DNA of 64,000 bases from Actinoalloteichus hoggarensis (lineage in GTDB: Bacteria > Actinomycetota > Actinomycetes > Mycobacteriales > Pseudonocardiaceae): positions 1,922,001 to 1,986,000 of the forward strand of contig NZ_CP022521.1 in NCBI RefSeq assembly GCF_002234535.1, read 5' to 3'. The translations under genes were made by a program, and so were the position numbers. The notes under the pieces are model-generated. The model saw only the letters and a program-made list of their open reading frames with translations, was not told the DNA's origin and ran no database searches. Position 1 is the stretch's first letter. Each line of letters starts with the position of its first letter. Below are positions 26,450 through 35,547 of the stretch, piece after piece.

Positions 26450-27214
26450 TCAGCTCGATCCGACGGGCGCCGCGAGGCGGCTGATCAGGTCGACGGCACC
26501 GGGCCCGCGTCGTTCGGCGACGAGTCCCAGCAGCCGCGCCGCCTCGACGACCTCGTCCACACTCGCCGGCTCCTCCTCGATCTGGACCAGTGCGCGAGCC
26601 AGCCTGCCCTTGAGATGTTTGTTGGCGTGGCTCACCACCGAGCGCGCCCCGAACTCGTCCTCGGACAGCACCCGGACGGTGACCGCGCCGGGGGCCTCGG
26701 CCAGCGCGGCGTAGGCACCGGAGCGCAGATCGACGACCAGGCCGGTCCGCGCGGCGAGGACCGGTCCCGCCACCGGCCGCCACAGGCTCCGCAGCGAGCC
26801 GAGTCCCGGTAGCCTGCTGCCCGCCGAGAGCCGATAACCGGGGATCGGGTCCCCGCCGCCCACCAGGCCGAACAGCGCCGAGGAGATCGCGAGTCTGCGG
26901 TTCGCCCGTTCCAGGTCGGCCGCCGAGAGTTCAGGGACATCCAGCGCGTCGTAGACCACTCCGGTGTAGCGGGCCAGCGCAGGCAGCGTGCCCGCACCGG
27001 CCAGGCCGGCATTGCGGGCGACCTCCGCGCCCTGCCTCGGCGACAACCCCAACACGTCGAGGCTCGCGGGCACGTCCTCGGCGAGCTCGCTCACCGCTCG
27101 CACCAGGGTGCGGCGGACATCGGTGAGTTCGGGGAAGGAGAGCGCCTCGAGGTTCAACGGCGGGCCGTCGCCGCCGTGTGCCTTGGTCTCCGAGGGCGGC
27201 AGCAGCACGAGCAC
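26450..27214 (-). CDS. yaaA: YaaA-family peroxide stress protein (DUF328)
   Basis: 254 residues. Hallmarks are the N-terminal VLVLLPPSETKAHGGDGPPL, the YTGVVYDALDVPEL segment, LFGLVGGGDPIPGYRL, and the terminal part SEDEFGARSVVSHANKHLKG. In E. coli YaaA lowers free intracellular iron during hydrogen peroxide stress; other members show DNA-binding folds. The GTG at 27214 fits the family N-terminus, although the frame remains open far upstream. No obvious ribosome-binding site is present. It is divergent from the APH-type kinase gene with a 470-bp gap. Confidence 0.9.
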   Translation of the reverse strand: MLVLLPPSETKAHGGDGPPLNLEALSFPELTDVRRTLVRAVSELAEDVPASLDVLGLSPRQGAEVARNAGLAGAGTLPALARYTGVVYDALDVPELSAADLERANRRLAISSALFGLVGGGDPIPGYRLSAGSRLPGLGSLRSLWRPVAGPVLAARTGLVVDLRSGAYAALAEAPGAVTVRVLSEDEFGARSVVSHANKHLKGRLARALVQIEEEPASVDEVVEAARLLGLVAERRGPGAVDLISRLAAPVGSS

Positions 27215-27685
27215 TCGCGCACCGTACCGACCTGATCCGCCGTACTCGTCCGGGGGCGGCGGCGTTTCTCGTGCGGCGGCGACGAGCACGAGCGGCACCG
27301 GTCGATGCGAATCGCCGCAGGACGACTCGGACCGCGCCAGGGGTGCACGCCTCGCCGACCGGGCGTGGCGCGATCCGCGCTCGACCCACGCGAGATCACC
27401 CGGATCGCCCGTTCGAGTAAGGCTTGTCGCTTCGTACACTGCGGCTCCGTCGATCCTCGACCGTCCATCTCGTCCCGTCCTGGACCGCGTTCGGCCGCCG
27501 GTCCACGTCGAGGCGGGAGCGGACGTGTCGGGCGCGCCGCCCGGCCGTGCCCGCTCGCCGAACGAACCGTCCTCGCCGCCCTTCCCCAGAGCGGCCCGCC
27601 TGGTCGCGCGCACCTTCGGCGGGGCGCGGTCACGGCCGGATCGTCGTCGGTCGCGTCGAGCGGTTCGACGCGGCGGAAGGAGACC
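27215..27685. other. Divergent intergenic region, no gene seen
   Basis: About 470 bases between the yaaA and APH-type genes. Frames are open on both strands but give biased composition without domains. Confidence 0.5.
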
Positions 27686-28636
27686 GTGAACCCGGTGGTG
27701 CCCTCTGCTCGCGCCGCCCGACCCGCCTGGCGGGACGTGCCGGAGTCCACCCGTCTCTCGATCCAGGCCAGGCTCACCGCTCCGGTGGTACAGGCCCTCG
27801 GACAGGCAGGCGGCTTCACACCGGGGGCGGCCAGCAGGCTGCTGCTCGCCGACGGCCGACGTGTCTTCGTGAAGGCACTGCCTGCGGATCACCCGTCGGC
27901 CGCCGCCTATCGGGCCGAGGCGCGTGTCTGTGCGCAGCTGCCGATCGAGGCACCCGCGCCGAGGCTGCTGTTCACCGTGGAGAAGGAGTGGACGGCGCTG
28001 GTCTTCGAGGACGTCGACGGTCGGGAACCCAGCCTCCGCCCGGGCTCCCCGGACCTGGCGGCCGTGCTCGTCGCCGTCGGCGGCCTGGCGCGCGGGCTCA
28101 CTCCGTGTCCGCTGTCCTCGGTGCCCGCCGTCTTGGACGACCTCGGTCCGCTGTTGCAGGGCTGGTCCGCGCTGCGTGTCGACCCGCCTGCGGACCTCGA
28201 TCCCTGGGCGCGGACTCATCTCGACTCGCTCGTGGCGATGGAGACCGCGTGGCATCCGTGGGCGGACGGTGACACGCTGCTGCACAACGACCTGCGGCCG
28301 GACAACATGATCAGGAGACTGGACGGCCGGATCATGGTGGTCGACTGGGCCTCGCCCGCGCGCGGAGCGGCCTGGCTGGACGTCGCGGGGCTGGTGCCCG
28401 CCCTGCTGATGGCCGGGCACGAGCCGCGCCATGCCGAGCGGCTCGTCACGACCCGCCCGTCGGTCGCGAGCGTCCCGGCCTGGGCCGTCACCGGCTTCGC
28501 CGCCGCGCTGGCAGGACACTGGGAGTGGAGCAGGCGCCTGCCGGAGTCGGACGGCGCGTGCGGCCTGCGTCGTTTCCAGGCCAGGGCCGCGGTCGCCGCC
28601 CTCGCCTGGTTCCGACATCGGATGCGCCTGTCCTGA
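27686..28636 (+). CDS. Aminoglycoside phosphotransferase (APH)-family kinase-like protein
   Basis: 316 residues. The fold is that of APH/choline kinases: an N-lobe with RVFVKALPADHPSAAAYRAEA (Lys for ATP) and WTALVFEDVDGREP, the catalytic loop DTLLHNDLRPDNMIRR (HxDxxxxN with Asn), and the metal site GRIMVVDWASPARGAAWLDV. Family members phosphorylate hydroxyl groups on small molecules, and many have no known substrate; nothing here shows drug resistance. The GTG at 27686 follows GGAAGGAG, with short spacing. It stands alone on the plus strand. Confidence 0.88.
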   Translation: MNPVVPSARAARPAWRDVPESTRLSIQARLTAPVVQALGQAGGFTPGAASRLLLADGRRVFVKALPADHPSAAAYRAEARVCAQLPIEAPAPRLLFTVEKEWTALVFEDVDGREPSLRPGSPDLAAVLVAVGGLARGLTPCPLSSVPAVLDDLGPLLQGWSALRVDPPADLDPWARTHLDSLVAMETAWHPWADGDTLLHNDLRPDNMIRRLDGRIMVVDWASPARGAAWLDVAGLVPALLMAGHEPRHAERLVTTRPSVASVPAWAVTGFAAALAGHWEWSRRLPESDGACGLRRFQARAAVAALAWFRHRMRLS

Positions 28637-28976
28637 ACGGCGTGGGCGGCGGGAGGACACGGGCGGGCCGCCGCCCCGCGTCCGAGGCGGACCCGCCGTG
28701 CCGAGCCGGGTCCACCGGGCGCCGATGCCGCGGCCCCACGTCGCCGTCCGGCCGCCACCGAGGACGCCCCCGCCGTGGCCCTTGCGTCGCTTCGGGAGAA
28801 TCCGACCTCGGGCCGGCGGAGAGCGGGGACCGTCGCGGTCCGGCCGCTGATCGGAGTGATAACCCGATGGGAGTGCCTTCGGGCGCTCGCTAGGCTGCTC
28901 GCCAGAAAGGCGATCGGTGAGTGGCCTTCACCACGTCCGACGTCGCATTGCCGCACCAGCCGAGGAGCGAGTCACC
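28637..28976. other. Intergenic region upstream of proS
   Basis: 340 bases. A TAGGCT hexamer at 28891-28896 could be a -10 element for proS, about 80 nt before the start. No coding frame or T-box-like feature was recognised. Confidence 0.4.
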
Positions 28977-30725
28977 GTGATCACCAGGATGTCGTCGTTG
29001 TTCCTGCGCACCCTGCGCGAGGACCCGGCGGACGCCGAGGTTCCGAGTCACAAACTGCTGGTGCGTGCAGGCTATGTGCGGCGTGTCGCCCCGGGCGGCT
29101 ACTCCTGGCTGCCGCTGGGGCTGCGGGTGCTGCGCAACATCGAGCGCATCGTTCGGGAGGAGATGGAGTCCTTCGGGGCGCAGGAGATCCAGTTCCCCGC
29201 GCTGCTGCCCAGGGAGCCGTACGAGACGAGCAATCGGTGGACCGAGTACGGGGACACCCTGTTCCGCGTCAAGGACCGCAAGGGGGCCGACTTCCTGCTC
29301 GGGCCGACGCACGAGGAGCTGTTCACCCTCACCGTGAAGGGTGAGTACGGCTCCTACAAGGACTTCCCCGTCACCCTGTACCAGATCCAGACGAAGTACC
29401 GGGACGAGGAGCGTCCGAGGGCGGGCATCCTGCGTACCAGGGAGTTCCTCATGAAGGACTCCTATTCCTTCGACGTGGACGACGAGGGGCTGGCGAACTC
29501 CTACCAGCAGCACCGCGACGCCTACATCAGGATCTTCGACAGGCTGGGGCTGCGCTACGTCATCGTCTCGGCGGTGTCGGGGGCCATGGGCGGCTCGGCG
29601 TCCGAGGAGTTCCTCGCCGAGAGCGAGACCGGTGAGGACACCTTCGTCCGGTGCCTGGAGTCCGGCTTCGCCGCCAACGTCGAGGCGATCACCACGCCCG
29701 CGCCGGCCGCGCGGCCCTTCGACGACGTGCCCGCGGCCTCGGTCCATCACACGCCGAACACCCCGACGATCGCGACGCTGGTCGATCACCTCAACGCCGC
29801 CGATCTGGGACGCGCCTTCACCGCGGCGGACACGTTGAAGAACGTCATGGTCAAGACACGTGCCCCCGGCGCCGAGGAGTGGGAGCTGCTGGGCGTCGGC
29901 GTCCCCGGCGACCGCGAGGTGGACTTCAAACGGCTGGAGGCCTCGCTCTACCCCACCGAGGTCGCGCTGTTGGAGGAGTCCGACTTCCAGCGGAATCCCT
30001 TCATGGTGAAGGGCTACATCGGGCCGGGCGCGCTGATCGCCAACGGCGTGCGGTACCTCGTCGACCCGAGGGTCGTCACGGGTACGTCCTGGGTCACCGG
30101 CGCGGACAAGGCCGATCACCACGTCGTGGACCTCGTCTGCGGACGTGACTTCACTCCGGACGGCACCATCGAGGCAGCCGAGGTCCGGGTCGGCGACCCG
30201 TCGCCGGACGGTGCGGGCGAACTGGTGGCGGCGCGGGGTATCGAGATCGGACACATCTTCCAGCTCGGCCGCAAGTTCGCCGACGCCTTCGGCTTGGACG
30301 CTCTCGGACCGGACGGCAAGCCCGTCCGCATCACGATGGGCTCCTACGGGGTCGGAGTCTCCCGTCTCGTCGCGGCCGTCGCCGAGCAGTCGCACGATGA
30401 TCGAGGCCTGATCTGGCCGAGGGCGATCGCCCCCGCCGACGTCCAGCTGGTGATCGCGGGCAAGGACGACGCGATGCGGGCGGCGGCGGAGCGGCTGGCG
30501 GCTGAGCTCGACGCGGAGGGCGTGCGGGTGATCCTCGACGACCGTAAGGCGTCTCCGGGCGTGAAGTTCGCCGACGCCGAGCTGATCGGCGTGCCCACCA
30601 TCCTGGTGGTGGGGCGCGGGCTGGCGCAGGGTGTGGTGGAGGTCAAGGACCGCCGCAGCGGTGAGCGTGCCGACGTCGCGCTCGACTCGGTGGTGTCCAG
30701 GATCGTCGAGATCACCCGGTCCTGA
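28977..30725 (+). CDS. proS: Prolyl-tRNA synthetase
   Basis: 582 residues, class II synthetase of the bacterial type that carries an inserted editing (YbaK-like) domain. It charges tRNA-Pro in the cytoplasm. Motif 1 region [10 protein letters not shown]-like ([18 protein letters not shown]), motif 2 [20 protein letters not shown], the editing insertion around residues 230-390 ([26 protein letters not shown]), motif 3 [14 protein letters not shown], and an anticodon-binding domain ([13 protein letters not shown]). The GTG at 28977 is preceded by GAGGAG; an ATG four codons later is an alternative. Usual length is about 570-580. Confidence 0.97.
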   Translation: MITRMSSLFLRTLREDPADAEVPSHKLLVRAGYVRRVAPGGYSWLPLGLRVLRNIERIVREEMESFGAQEIQFPALLPREPYETSNRWTEYGDTLFRVKDRKGADFLLGPTHEELFTLTVKGEYGSYKDFPVTLYQIQTKYRDEERPRAGILRTREFLMKDSYSFDVDDEGLANSYQQHRDAYIRIFDRLGLRYVIVSAVSGAMGGSASEEFLAESETGEDTFVRCLESGFAANVEAITTPAPAARPFDDVPAASVHHTPNTPTIATLVDHLNAADLGRAFTAADTLKNVMVKTRAPGAEEWELLGVGVPGDREVDFKRLEASLYPTEVALLEESDFQRNPFMVKGYIGPGALIANGVRYLVDPRVVTGTSWVTGADKADHHVVDLVCGRDFTPDGTIEAAEVRVGDPSPDGAGELVAARGIEIGHIFQLGRKFADAFGLDALGPDGKPVRITMGSYGVGVSRLVAAVAEQSHDDRGLIWPRAIAPADVQLVIAGKDDAMRAAAERLAAELDAEGVRVILDDRKASPGVKFADAELIGVPTILVVGRGLAQGVVEVKDRRSGERADVALDSVVSRIVEITRS

Positions 30726-30745
30726 GCACGCGGTTCGATCAGAGC

Positions 30746-30779
30746 AGGGCGCGGTCGGAGTCCTTCGACCGCGCCCTGT
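30746..30779 (+). terminator. Hairpin terminator downstream of proS
   Basis: Perfect 13-bp inverted repeat, CAGGGCGCGGTCG (30746-30758) with CGACCGCGCCCTG (30767-30779), loop of 8 nt, 20 nt after the proS stop. Confidence 0.75.
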
Positions 30780-30912
30780 CGCGTCACAGGCCGCCGGGGA
30801 GGCGGTGGACGGAGCAGAGCGACTCGATCAGCGCGAACGGGCCGTTTCCGGTCGATCGGGACGTCGAATCGAGGCTGCCGATGCGCGAGGCGTGCGGACA
30901 CGTCTCCCGTGG

Positions 30913-31836
30913 TCACCCGTTCATCGGCGGGCGGAACGACTCGATGATGAGTCGCATGTCCTCCGGAGAGATCGAGTTGTCCACCCCCTGATCGCCGACG
31001 GCGGCCAAGGCGAGCGCACCGTTGCCGTCGGTGGTCGGGATGGTGACGACGTGGATCGACCCTTCGGGCGATCCGCATTCCACCGGGTCGGTGATCGTGG
31101 CGGTGGCTCGTACGTACTGCGCGGCCGTGTCGGCGGCCAGCGTGATCGGCTCGGGCTCGCTCACCTCGACCTCCGGCGGGGTCTCCTGCGAGCTGTAGGC
31201 GTTCTCCGCCAGCCTGCGCGCGGCGTCGGTGGCGGCGGCGGCCAGGTCGGGATCCCGGAGCAGCGTCACGCCCGCGCTGGCCCGGACGAAGCCGGGAGCG
31301 CAGGTGTTGCGCTCCAGAGTGGTGGCGGACTCCAGGGCGACGCCCCCCTGGTTCACATCGCCGTAGGTGATGTCCTGCTCCGACAGCTCCCAGTCCCTCG
31401 GCACGTCGTACAGCGCGCCGCGCTCGGTGCGGACGACCTGCCAGCCGAGCACGTGCGGCGGCTCCTCGGGCGGGGCGCTCGTCGCCTGATCCGCGGCGCT
31501 CTCCGACGTCGGTGCGGGCGTGTCCTGCGTGGTGGTCTGGTCGGCGACCGGGGTGCTGCCTCGTCCGCCGCCGTTCACCAGCAGGATGATCGTGGTCGTC
31601 ACGACGGCGACCAGCACGACGCTGAGCCCGCCGATCAGCACGGCGCGGCCCTTGCCGGGTCCGCGCGAGGGCGGCTCGCCGCCGGACGATCCGTAGACGC
31701 CGAGACCGCCGTAGGAGCCGCCGTAGCCCGCGCCCGGTCCTTGCGCGGGGAAGGACCCGGACGTCGGATACCCGCCTCCTGAGCCCGGCGCGCCTGAGTC
31801 GTCCGGCGACTGTCCGCCGTGAGACCACGAAGTCAT
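30913..31836 (-). CDS. Membrane-anchored secreted protein of unknown function
   Basis: 307 residues. A Gly/Ser/Tyr/Pro-rich cytoplasmic N-terminus (about 1-60) precedes one membrane helix (AVLIGGLSVVLVAVVTTTII, about 65-86), a Thr/Ser/Pro linker, and an extracellular domain from PPHVLGWQVV that holds RGALYDVPRDWELS, LERNTCAPGFVRASAG, and TDPVECGSPEGSIHVVT. This layout is common for actinobacterial anchored proteins. I recognise the type but no function. TACGGT lies 7 nt before the ATG, implying a leaderless mRNA. It is convergent with proS, separated by the proS terminator. Confidence 0.82.
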   Translation of the reverse strand: MTSWSHGGQSPDDSGAPGSGGGYPTSGSFPAQGPGAGYGGSYGGLGVYGSSGGEPPSRGPGKGRAVLIGGLSVVLVAVVTTTIILLVNGGGRGSTPVADQTTTQDTPAPTSESAADQATSAPPEEPPHVLGWQVVRTERGALYDVPRDWELSEQDITYGDVNQGGVALESATTLERNTCAPGFVRASAGVTLLRDPDLAAAATDAARRLAENAYSSQETPPEVEVSEPEPITLAADTAAQYVRATATITDPVECGSPEGSIHVVTIPTTDGNGALALAAVGDQGVDNSISPEDMRLIIESFRPPMNG

Positions 31837-31843
31837 GGTCCTT

Positions 31844-31849
31844 ACCGTA
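31844..31849 (-). promoter_or_regulatory. Leaderless-type -10 element (TACGGT)
   Basis: TACGGT on the minus strand, exactly 7 nt before the ATG at 31836. TAnnnT-N7-start is the usual arrangement when an actinobacterial mRNA begins at the start codon. Confidence 0.5.
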
Positions 31850-32231
31850 ACCGGCGATCAGCCGAGCGGAACGCGGTTCCGCGGGTTCGTGCCGTCGATC
31901 GCCGTGCCGGTGCCGAAGGCCGGGTGTCCCGATGCCTTCGTCGACGACTTGGTGCGTCGGCGCGCCCTGCTCGGTCGCCTCTGGAGCCCGCCCACGACGA
32001 CGCGGCCCGTACAGGTTCTACAGACGTCGCGCCCGCGGCGCGATGAGGTCGTCGTGTTCCGACCGCAGCCCGTCCGACGACCCAGCCGCCGGGCCGTCTC
32101 CCCGCGGCGCCGTCCCGCAACGCCGCCGGCTCGGTACCGCCACGTCCACAGGCGCACCTCATCGTGTGCGGACGGCCGCCGGTTCGGCGGCGGGTCCCGC
32201 GGTGGCCGTCGCATACCACTCGATCGATATC

Positions 32232-32260
32232 TTGCCGAAATAGAACGTATGTTCGATAGT
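32232..32260 (+). promoter_or_regulatory. LexA-type SOS box inside a promoter
   Basis: TTGCCG (32232-32237), 17-bp spacer, GATAGT (32255-32260) form a good housekeeping promoter. The spacer contains TAGAACGTATGTTCGA (32241-32256), which fits the actinobacterial LexA box TCGAAC-N4-GTTCGA with one mismatch. LexA bound there would block the promoter until DNA damage. The element stands out in composition from its GC-rich surroundings. Transcription would start at about 32267. Confidence 0.6.
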
Positions 32261-32266
32261 CGTGTC

Positions 32267-32618
32267 ATGGTCGTCCAGTCGCTCATCGCACTCGTCACCC
32301 TGGCCGTGTTCGCCGTGCTCATCGCCTGGCTGCGTCGTCGGCATCGAACGAGGCCGGCGGCCGTCCTCGGCGGTGCTCGGTACGGCCTGCCGCCGCCCCA
32401 CGGGTCCGGAGTGGTCGGGCGGCCGGGCGCCTGCCCGCACGGTCCACGCCGGGCGTGCGGCGGGTGGGCGCGCGGGTGGCGGTCCGGGCTCAGGCGGGTG
32501 GAGCGCCGGTCGGGCGTCGCCGCGGTTCCGGCGGTGCGGTCGGACGGGTGTCCCGTCCCACCATCCCCCTTCGGTTCCAACGGGAAGTTCCGGGCCCTTT
32601 CGCGCGTTGGCCAGCCGT
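32267..32618 (+). other. Possible leaderless SOS-induced ORF with an N-terminal membrane segment
   Basis: An ATG at 32267 lies 6 nt after the -10 element, where transcription should begin. The peptide starts [20 protein letters not shown] and continues [10 protein letters not shown]: one membrane helix followed by a basic flank. After about 35 residues it becomes Arg/Gly/Pro-rich. The frame has no stop before 33412, so it runs into the oxidoreductase gene in another frame. It may be a short membrane protein whose original stop was lost, or it may be only a transcribed leader of the downstream gene. Small single-helix SOS proteins elsewhere inhibit cell division (SidA, for example), but no homology can be claimed. 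Confidence 0.3.
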
Positions 32619-33644
32619 GTGACCCTTTCTCGATCCGTCCCGCTCTCCGTGCTGGACCTCGCTCCCGTCGTCGCAGGCTCCACCGCCACCGAGGCCCTGC
32701 GGAACACTCTCGACCTGGCCCGACTCGCCGAACGCCTCGGCTATCAGCGCTACTGGGTCGCCGAACACCACAACATGCCGGGGATCGCCAGTTCCGCGCC
32801 CGCCGTGCTGATCGGTCAGATCGCGGCGCACACCTCCACGATGCGGATCGGGTCGGGCGGGGTGATGCTGCCGAATCATCCCCCGCTGGTGGTGGCCGAG
32901 CAGTTCGGCATGCTGACCGCGATGCACCCGGGACGCATCGATCTGGGCATCGGCCGCGCGCCGGGCACCGATCAGCGGACCGCCGCCGCCCTGCGTCGCA
33001 CCAGCAACCCGTTGTCCGTGGAGGATTTCCCCAGGCAGCTCGCGGAGCTGATCGACTACTTCGACCCGGCGGGCGGCGATCCGGCCTGGGACGTCACCGC
33101 GGTGCCCGCGCCCGGCAACAAGCCGCCGGTGTGGCTGCTCGGCTCCAGCGACTACAGCGCCACCGCCGCTGGGATGATGGGCCTGCCGTTCTCCTTCGCC
33201 CACCACTTCAGTGCTCAGAACACCCTGCCAGCGCTCGCTGCCTACCGACGCCACTTCCGGCCCTCTCCGGATCTGGCGAAGCCTTACGCCATGGTGGCCG
33301 TCGGCGTGGTGGTGGCCGAGACGGAGGAACAGGCTCGGTGGCTGGCGGGTTCGCAGGCGTTGGCCATGGTGCGGCTTCGCTCGGGCAGGCCGGGGCTGCT
33401 GCCCACTCCTGAGGAGGCGGCGGAGTACCCCTACACCGAGGCCGAACTCGCCGTGGTCGAGTCCTGGTCGGCGTCCTACGTGGTGGGCACTCCGGAGTCC
33501 GTCACGGCCCAGCTGGACGACCTGCTGGCCAAGACCGACGCCGACGAGTTGATGGTCACCTCGATGATTCACGGGCACGCCGAGCGGCTGCGCTCCTTCG
33601 AGCTGCTGGCGGAGATCGGCGGGCTCAGCCCCGCAGGAAGCTGA
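32619..33644 (+). CDS. LLM-class flavin-dependent oxidoreductase
   Basis: 341 residues of the luciferase-like monooxygenase TIM barrel (group with [20 protein letters not shown] at its start). Typical segments are [56 protein letters not shown], and [15 protein letters not shown] near the end. Such proteins use FMN or F420 with an unknown substrate. The GTG at 32619 gives the family N-terminus; the frame is open far upstream but is not protein-like there. It has no clear ribosome-binding site. Its end overlaps the convergent YjbQ gene by 20 bp. The SOS promoter at 32.2 kb points toward it. Confidence 0.92.
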   Translation: MTLSRSVPLSVLDLAPVVAGSTATEALRNTLDLARLAERLGYQRYWVAEHHNMPGIASSAPAVLIGQIAAHTSTMRIGSGGVMLPNHPPLVVAEQFGMLTAMHPGRIDLGIGRAPGTDQRTAAALRRTSNPLSVEDFPRQLAELIDYFDPAGGDPAWDVTAVPAPGNKPPVWLLGSSDYSATAAGMMGLPFSFAHHFSAQNTLPALAAYRRHFRPSPDLAKPYAMVAVGVVVAETEEQARWLAGSQALAMVRLRSGRPGLLPTPEEAAEYPYTEAELAVVESWSASYVVGTPESVTAQLDDLLAKTDADELMVTSMIHGHAERLRSFELLAEIGGLSPAGS

Positions 33645-34035
33645 AGCGGACCCGCCGCACGGGGTTGTCGACGTTGGTGTCCACCAGGCACACCGACTGC
33701 CAGGTTCCCAGGGCCATCCGGCCGTCGAACACCGGCACGGTCGCGTGCGGCGGAATCAACGCGGGCAGCACATGGTCGCGTCCGTGTCCGGGAGAGCCGT
33801 GCCGATGCCGCCATCGGTCGTCCTTGGGCAGCAGGTCGCGCAGCGCGGCCAGCAGGTCCTCGTCGCTGCCCGCGCCCGTCTCGAGGACGGCCAGGCCTGC
33901 GGTTGCGTGCGGCACCCAGAGGTGGAGCAGCCCGTCGGCACGGCCGACGTCGGCCAGGAACCGCTCGCACTCCGCGCTCAGGTCGTAGACGACCTCCACG
34001 CCGCCCGTGCGGATCTCGATCTCCTCGCTCAACAC
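33625..34035 (-). CDS. YjbQ/UPF0047 family protein (secondary thiamine-phosphate synthase type)
   Basis: 136 residues. The compact family is recognised by [40 protein letters not shown], and [20 protein letters not shown]. The conserved His and Glu form a metal-like site. Members can weakly form thiamine phosphate when over-produced, but their normal role is uncertain. ATG/start at 34035 fits the usual length. It is convergent with the LLM oxidoreductase, with overlapping ends. Confidence 0.93.
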   Translation of the reverse strand: MLSEEIEIRTGGVEVVYDLSAECERFLADVGRADGLLHLWVPHATAGLAVLETGAGSDEDLLAALRDLLPKDDRWRHRHGSPGHGRDHVLPALIPPHATVPVFDGRMALGTWQSVCLVDTNVDNPVRRVRFSFLRG

Positions 34036-34452
34036 GGTCCCCAGGGTAGTCGTGTGGCGGTGACCCGCAGAGTCGTTCGATCGACTCGGGCGACGGATTC
34101 GATCGAGTCTCGGCCCCGGTGCCTCCTTCGCTCGCGTTGCGTCGGTAGCTCTGGGTGGTGGTGATCGTGGCGGGCGTGGGTGTCGGGCGTCCCGGCTTCG
34201 AGACCGCTGGGGCGCCGAAGCCAGGACGGGCGGCGAGCCGTCGCCGTCGCCGTCTGCCCGGCGCTGAGGGGAGATGAGAACAACGGTCTGTGAGGGTCGA
34301 GGGACGGTACGAGACGTCGGGGCGCCAGCTGACTGGGAGAGGCGCTGGGCGAAGGGCCGGATATGTCATGGATTATTCGACAGCGTCGAGTTCTCGTGGG
34401 GAGACTTCGCATCGAGGCGGGCCGAACCCTGTTCAGGCGAGGTCCGGCGCCC
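34036..34452. other. Intergenic region, no gene seen
   Basis: About 420 bases between divergent genes. It is AT-richer than average around 34270-34400 but contains no protein-like frame. It should hold the promoter of the YjbQ gene. Confidence 0.45.
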
Positions 34453-34458
34453 TAGTCT
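34453..34458 (+). promoter_or_regulatory. Leaderless-type -10 element (TAGTCT)
   Basis: TAGTCT exactly 7 nt before the GTG at 34466, so the aminotransferase mRNA probably begins at its start codon. Confidence 0.5.
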
Positions 34459-34465
34459 CGGCCGG

Positions 34466-35497
34466 GTGCGTGAGGCATTCGGAGAGCAGTTCCAGATTCC
34501 CGACGGCTATCTCAACACCGCCGCCACCGGGGTGCCGCCCCTGCGGACCGGCAGGCAGGTCGCCGCCGCCGTCGAGGACTGGTACACCGCCGCGCATCCC
34601 AATGCCTCCTTCGATGACGAGGTCGAGACGGCTCGTGCGGCGTTCGCGGCACTCACCGGAACCGACCCCGGTCGGGTGGCGATCGGCTCGGCCGTGTCCC
34701 ATCTCATCGGCATGATCGCCGCCGCGCTGCCTGCCGGCGCGCGGGTGTTGGCCGTGCGCGACGAGTTCGGCAGCGTCGTGCGGCCGTTCGTCACCCAGGC
34801 CGATCGTGGGATCACCGTCACCGAGGTCGACTTCGACGACCTGGCGGCGCACGTCCCGGGGCACGATCTGGTGACCGTGGCGGTCACTCAGTCTCTCGAC
34901 GGCCGGACCGTGGACCTGGCCGCACTGCGGGCCGCGGCCGAGAGCACGGGTGCTCGGGTGCTGCTCGACGTCAGCCAGGCCGCAGGGTGGCAGCCGCTCT
35001 CCCTGGGCTGGGCGGACTGGGTGGTCGGGGTCTCGCACAAGTGGCTGCTGAGTCCCAACGGCGCGTGCTGGCTGGCGTGCTCGGAACGAGGCCTCGCCGA
35101 AGTCCGGCCGCACGCCGCGAGCTGGTACGCGGCGGCCGATCGATGGCAGAACCTCTACGGCGCCGGACCCGCACCGGCCGACGGCGCACGCGGGCTGGAC
35201 ACGTCGCCGATCTGGCACGCACACATCGGCGCCGCCGCGTCGCTGACCTGGTTGGCGAGCCTGGATCTCGCCGAGGTTCGCGATCACTGCGTCGGGCTGG
35301 CGGACCTGCTGTCGGAGCGGCTCGGGCGGGAGCCCGCCGGTTCGGCCATCGTCGCCATGGACCTGCCGGAAGGCGCGGGCCGGATCGCCGAGGCCGGAGT
35401 CGCGGCGTCGGTGCGTGGCGGCCGGGTGCGGCTCTCGTTCCATCTTTACAACACGGAGGACGACGTTCTTCAGGTGGTGCGGGCCCTGGGTCGGTGA
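34466..35497 (+). CDS. Aminotransferase class V-fold PLP enzyme
   Basis: 343 residues of the fold-type I cysteine desulfurase/isopenicillin N epimerase-like group. Landmarks: YLNTAATGVPPLRTGRQVAA, VAIGSAVSHLIGMIAAALP, VTQSLDGRTVDL, the pocket Asp in VLLDVSQAAGWQPL, and the PLP lysine in VVGVSHKWLLSPNG. No catalytic Cys loop for desulfurase activity was recognised, so a lyase, epimerase or transaminase is more likely. The GTG at 34466 is chosen for its leaderless promoter; the frame extends upstream to 34274 without protein-like sequence. Confidence 0.9.
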   Translation: MREAFGEQFQIPDGYLNTAATGVPPLRTGRQVAAAVEDWYTAAHPNASFDDEVETARAAFAALTGTDPGRVAIGSAVSHLIGMIAAALPAGARVLAVRDEFGSVVRPFVTQADRGITVTEVDFDDLAAHVPGHDLVTVAVTQSLDGRTVDLAALRAAAESTGARVLLDVSQAAGWQPLSLGWADWVVGVSHKWLLSPNGACWLACSERGLAEVRPHAASWYAAADRWQNLYGAGPAPADGARGLDTSPIWHAHIGAAASLTWLASLDLAEVRDHCVGLADLLSERLGREPAGSAIVAMDLPEGAGRIAEAGVAASVRGGRVRLSFHLYNTEDDVLQVVRALGR

Positions 35498-35547
35498 ATC
35501 AGAGGCGTCGTCGCCTGATGAGGTGAAACACATTACGGTGTGTCCCC

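Noticed and set aside
27305-27685. N-terminal extension of the APH-type kinase
   Set aside because: Sequence before GTG 27686 is biased and unrelated to the family, and a GGAAGGAG site marks the later start.
32267-33412. Full-length 381-residue protein from the SOS-controlled ATG
   Set aside because: Most of it overlaps the LLM oxidoreductase in another frame and is low-complexity; only the first about 35 residues look real.
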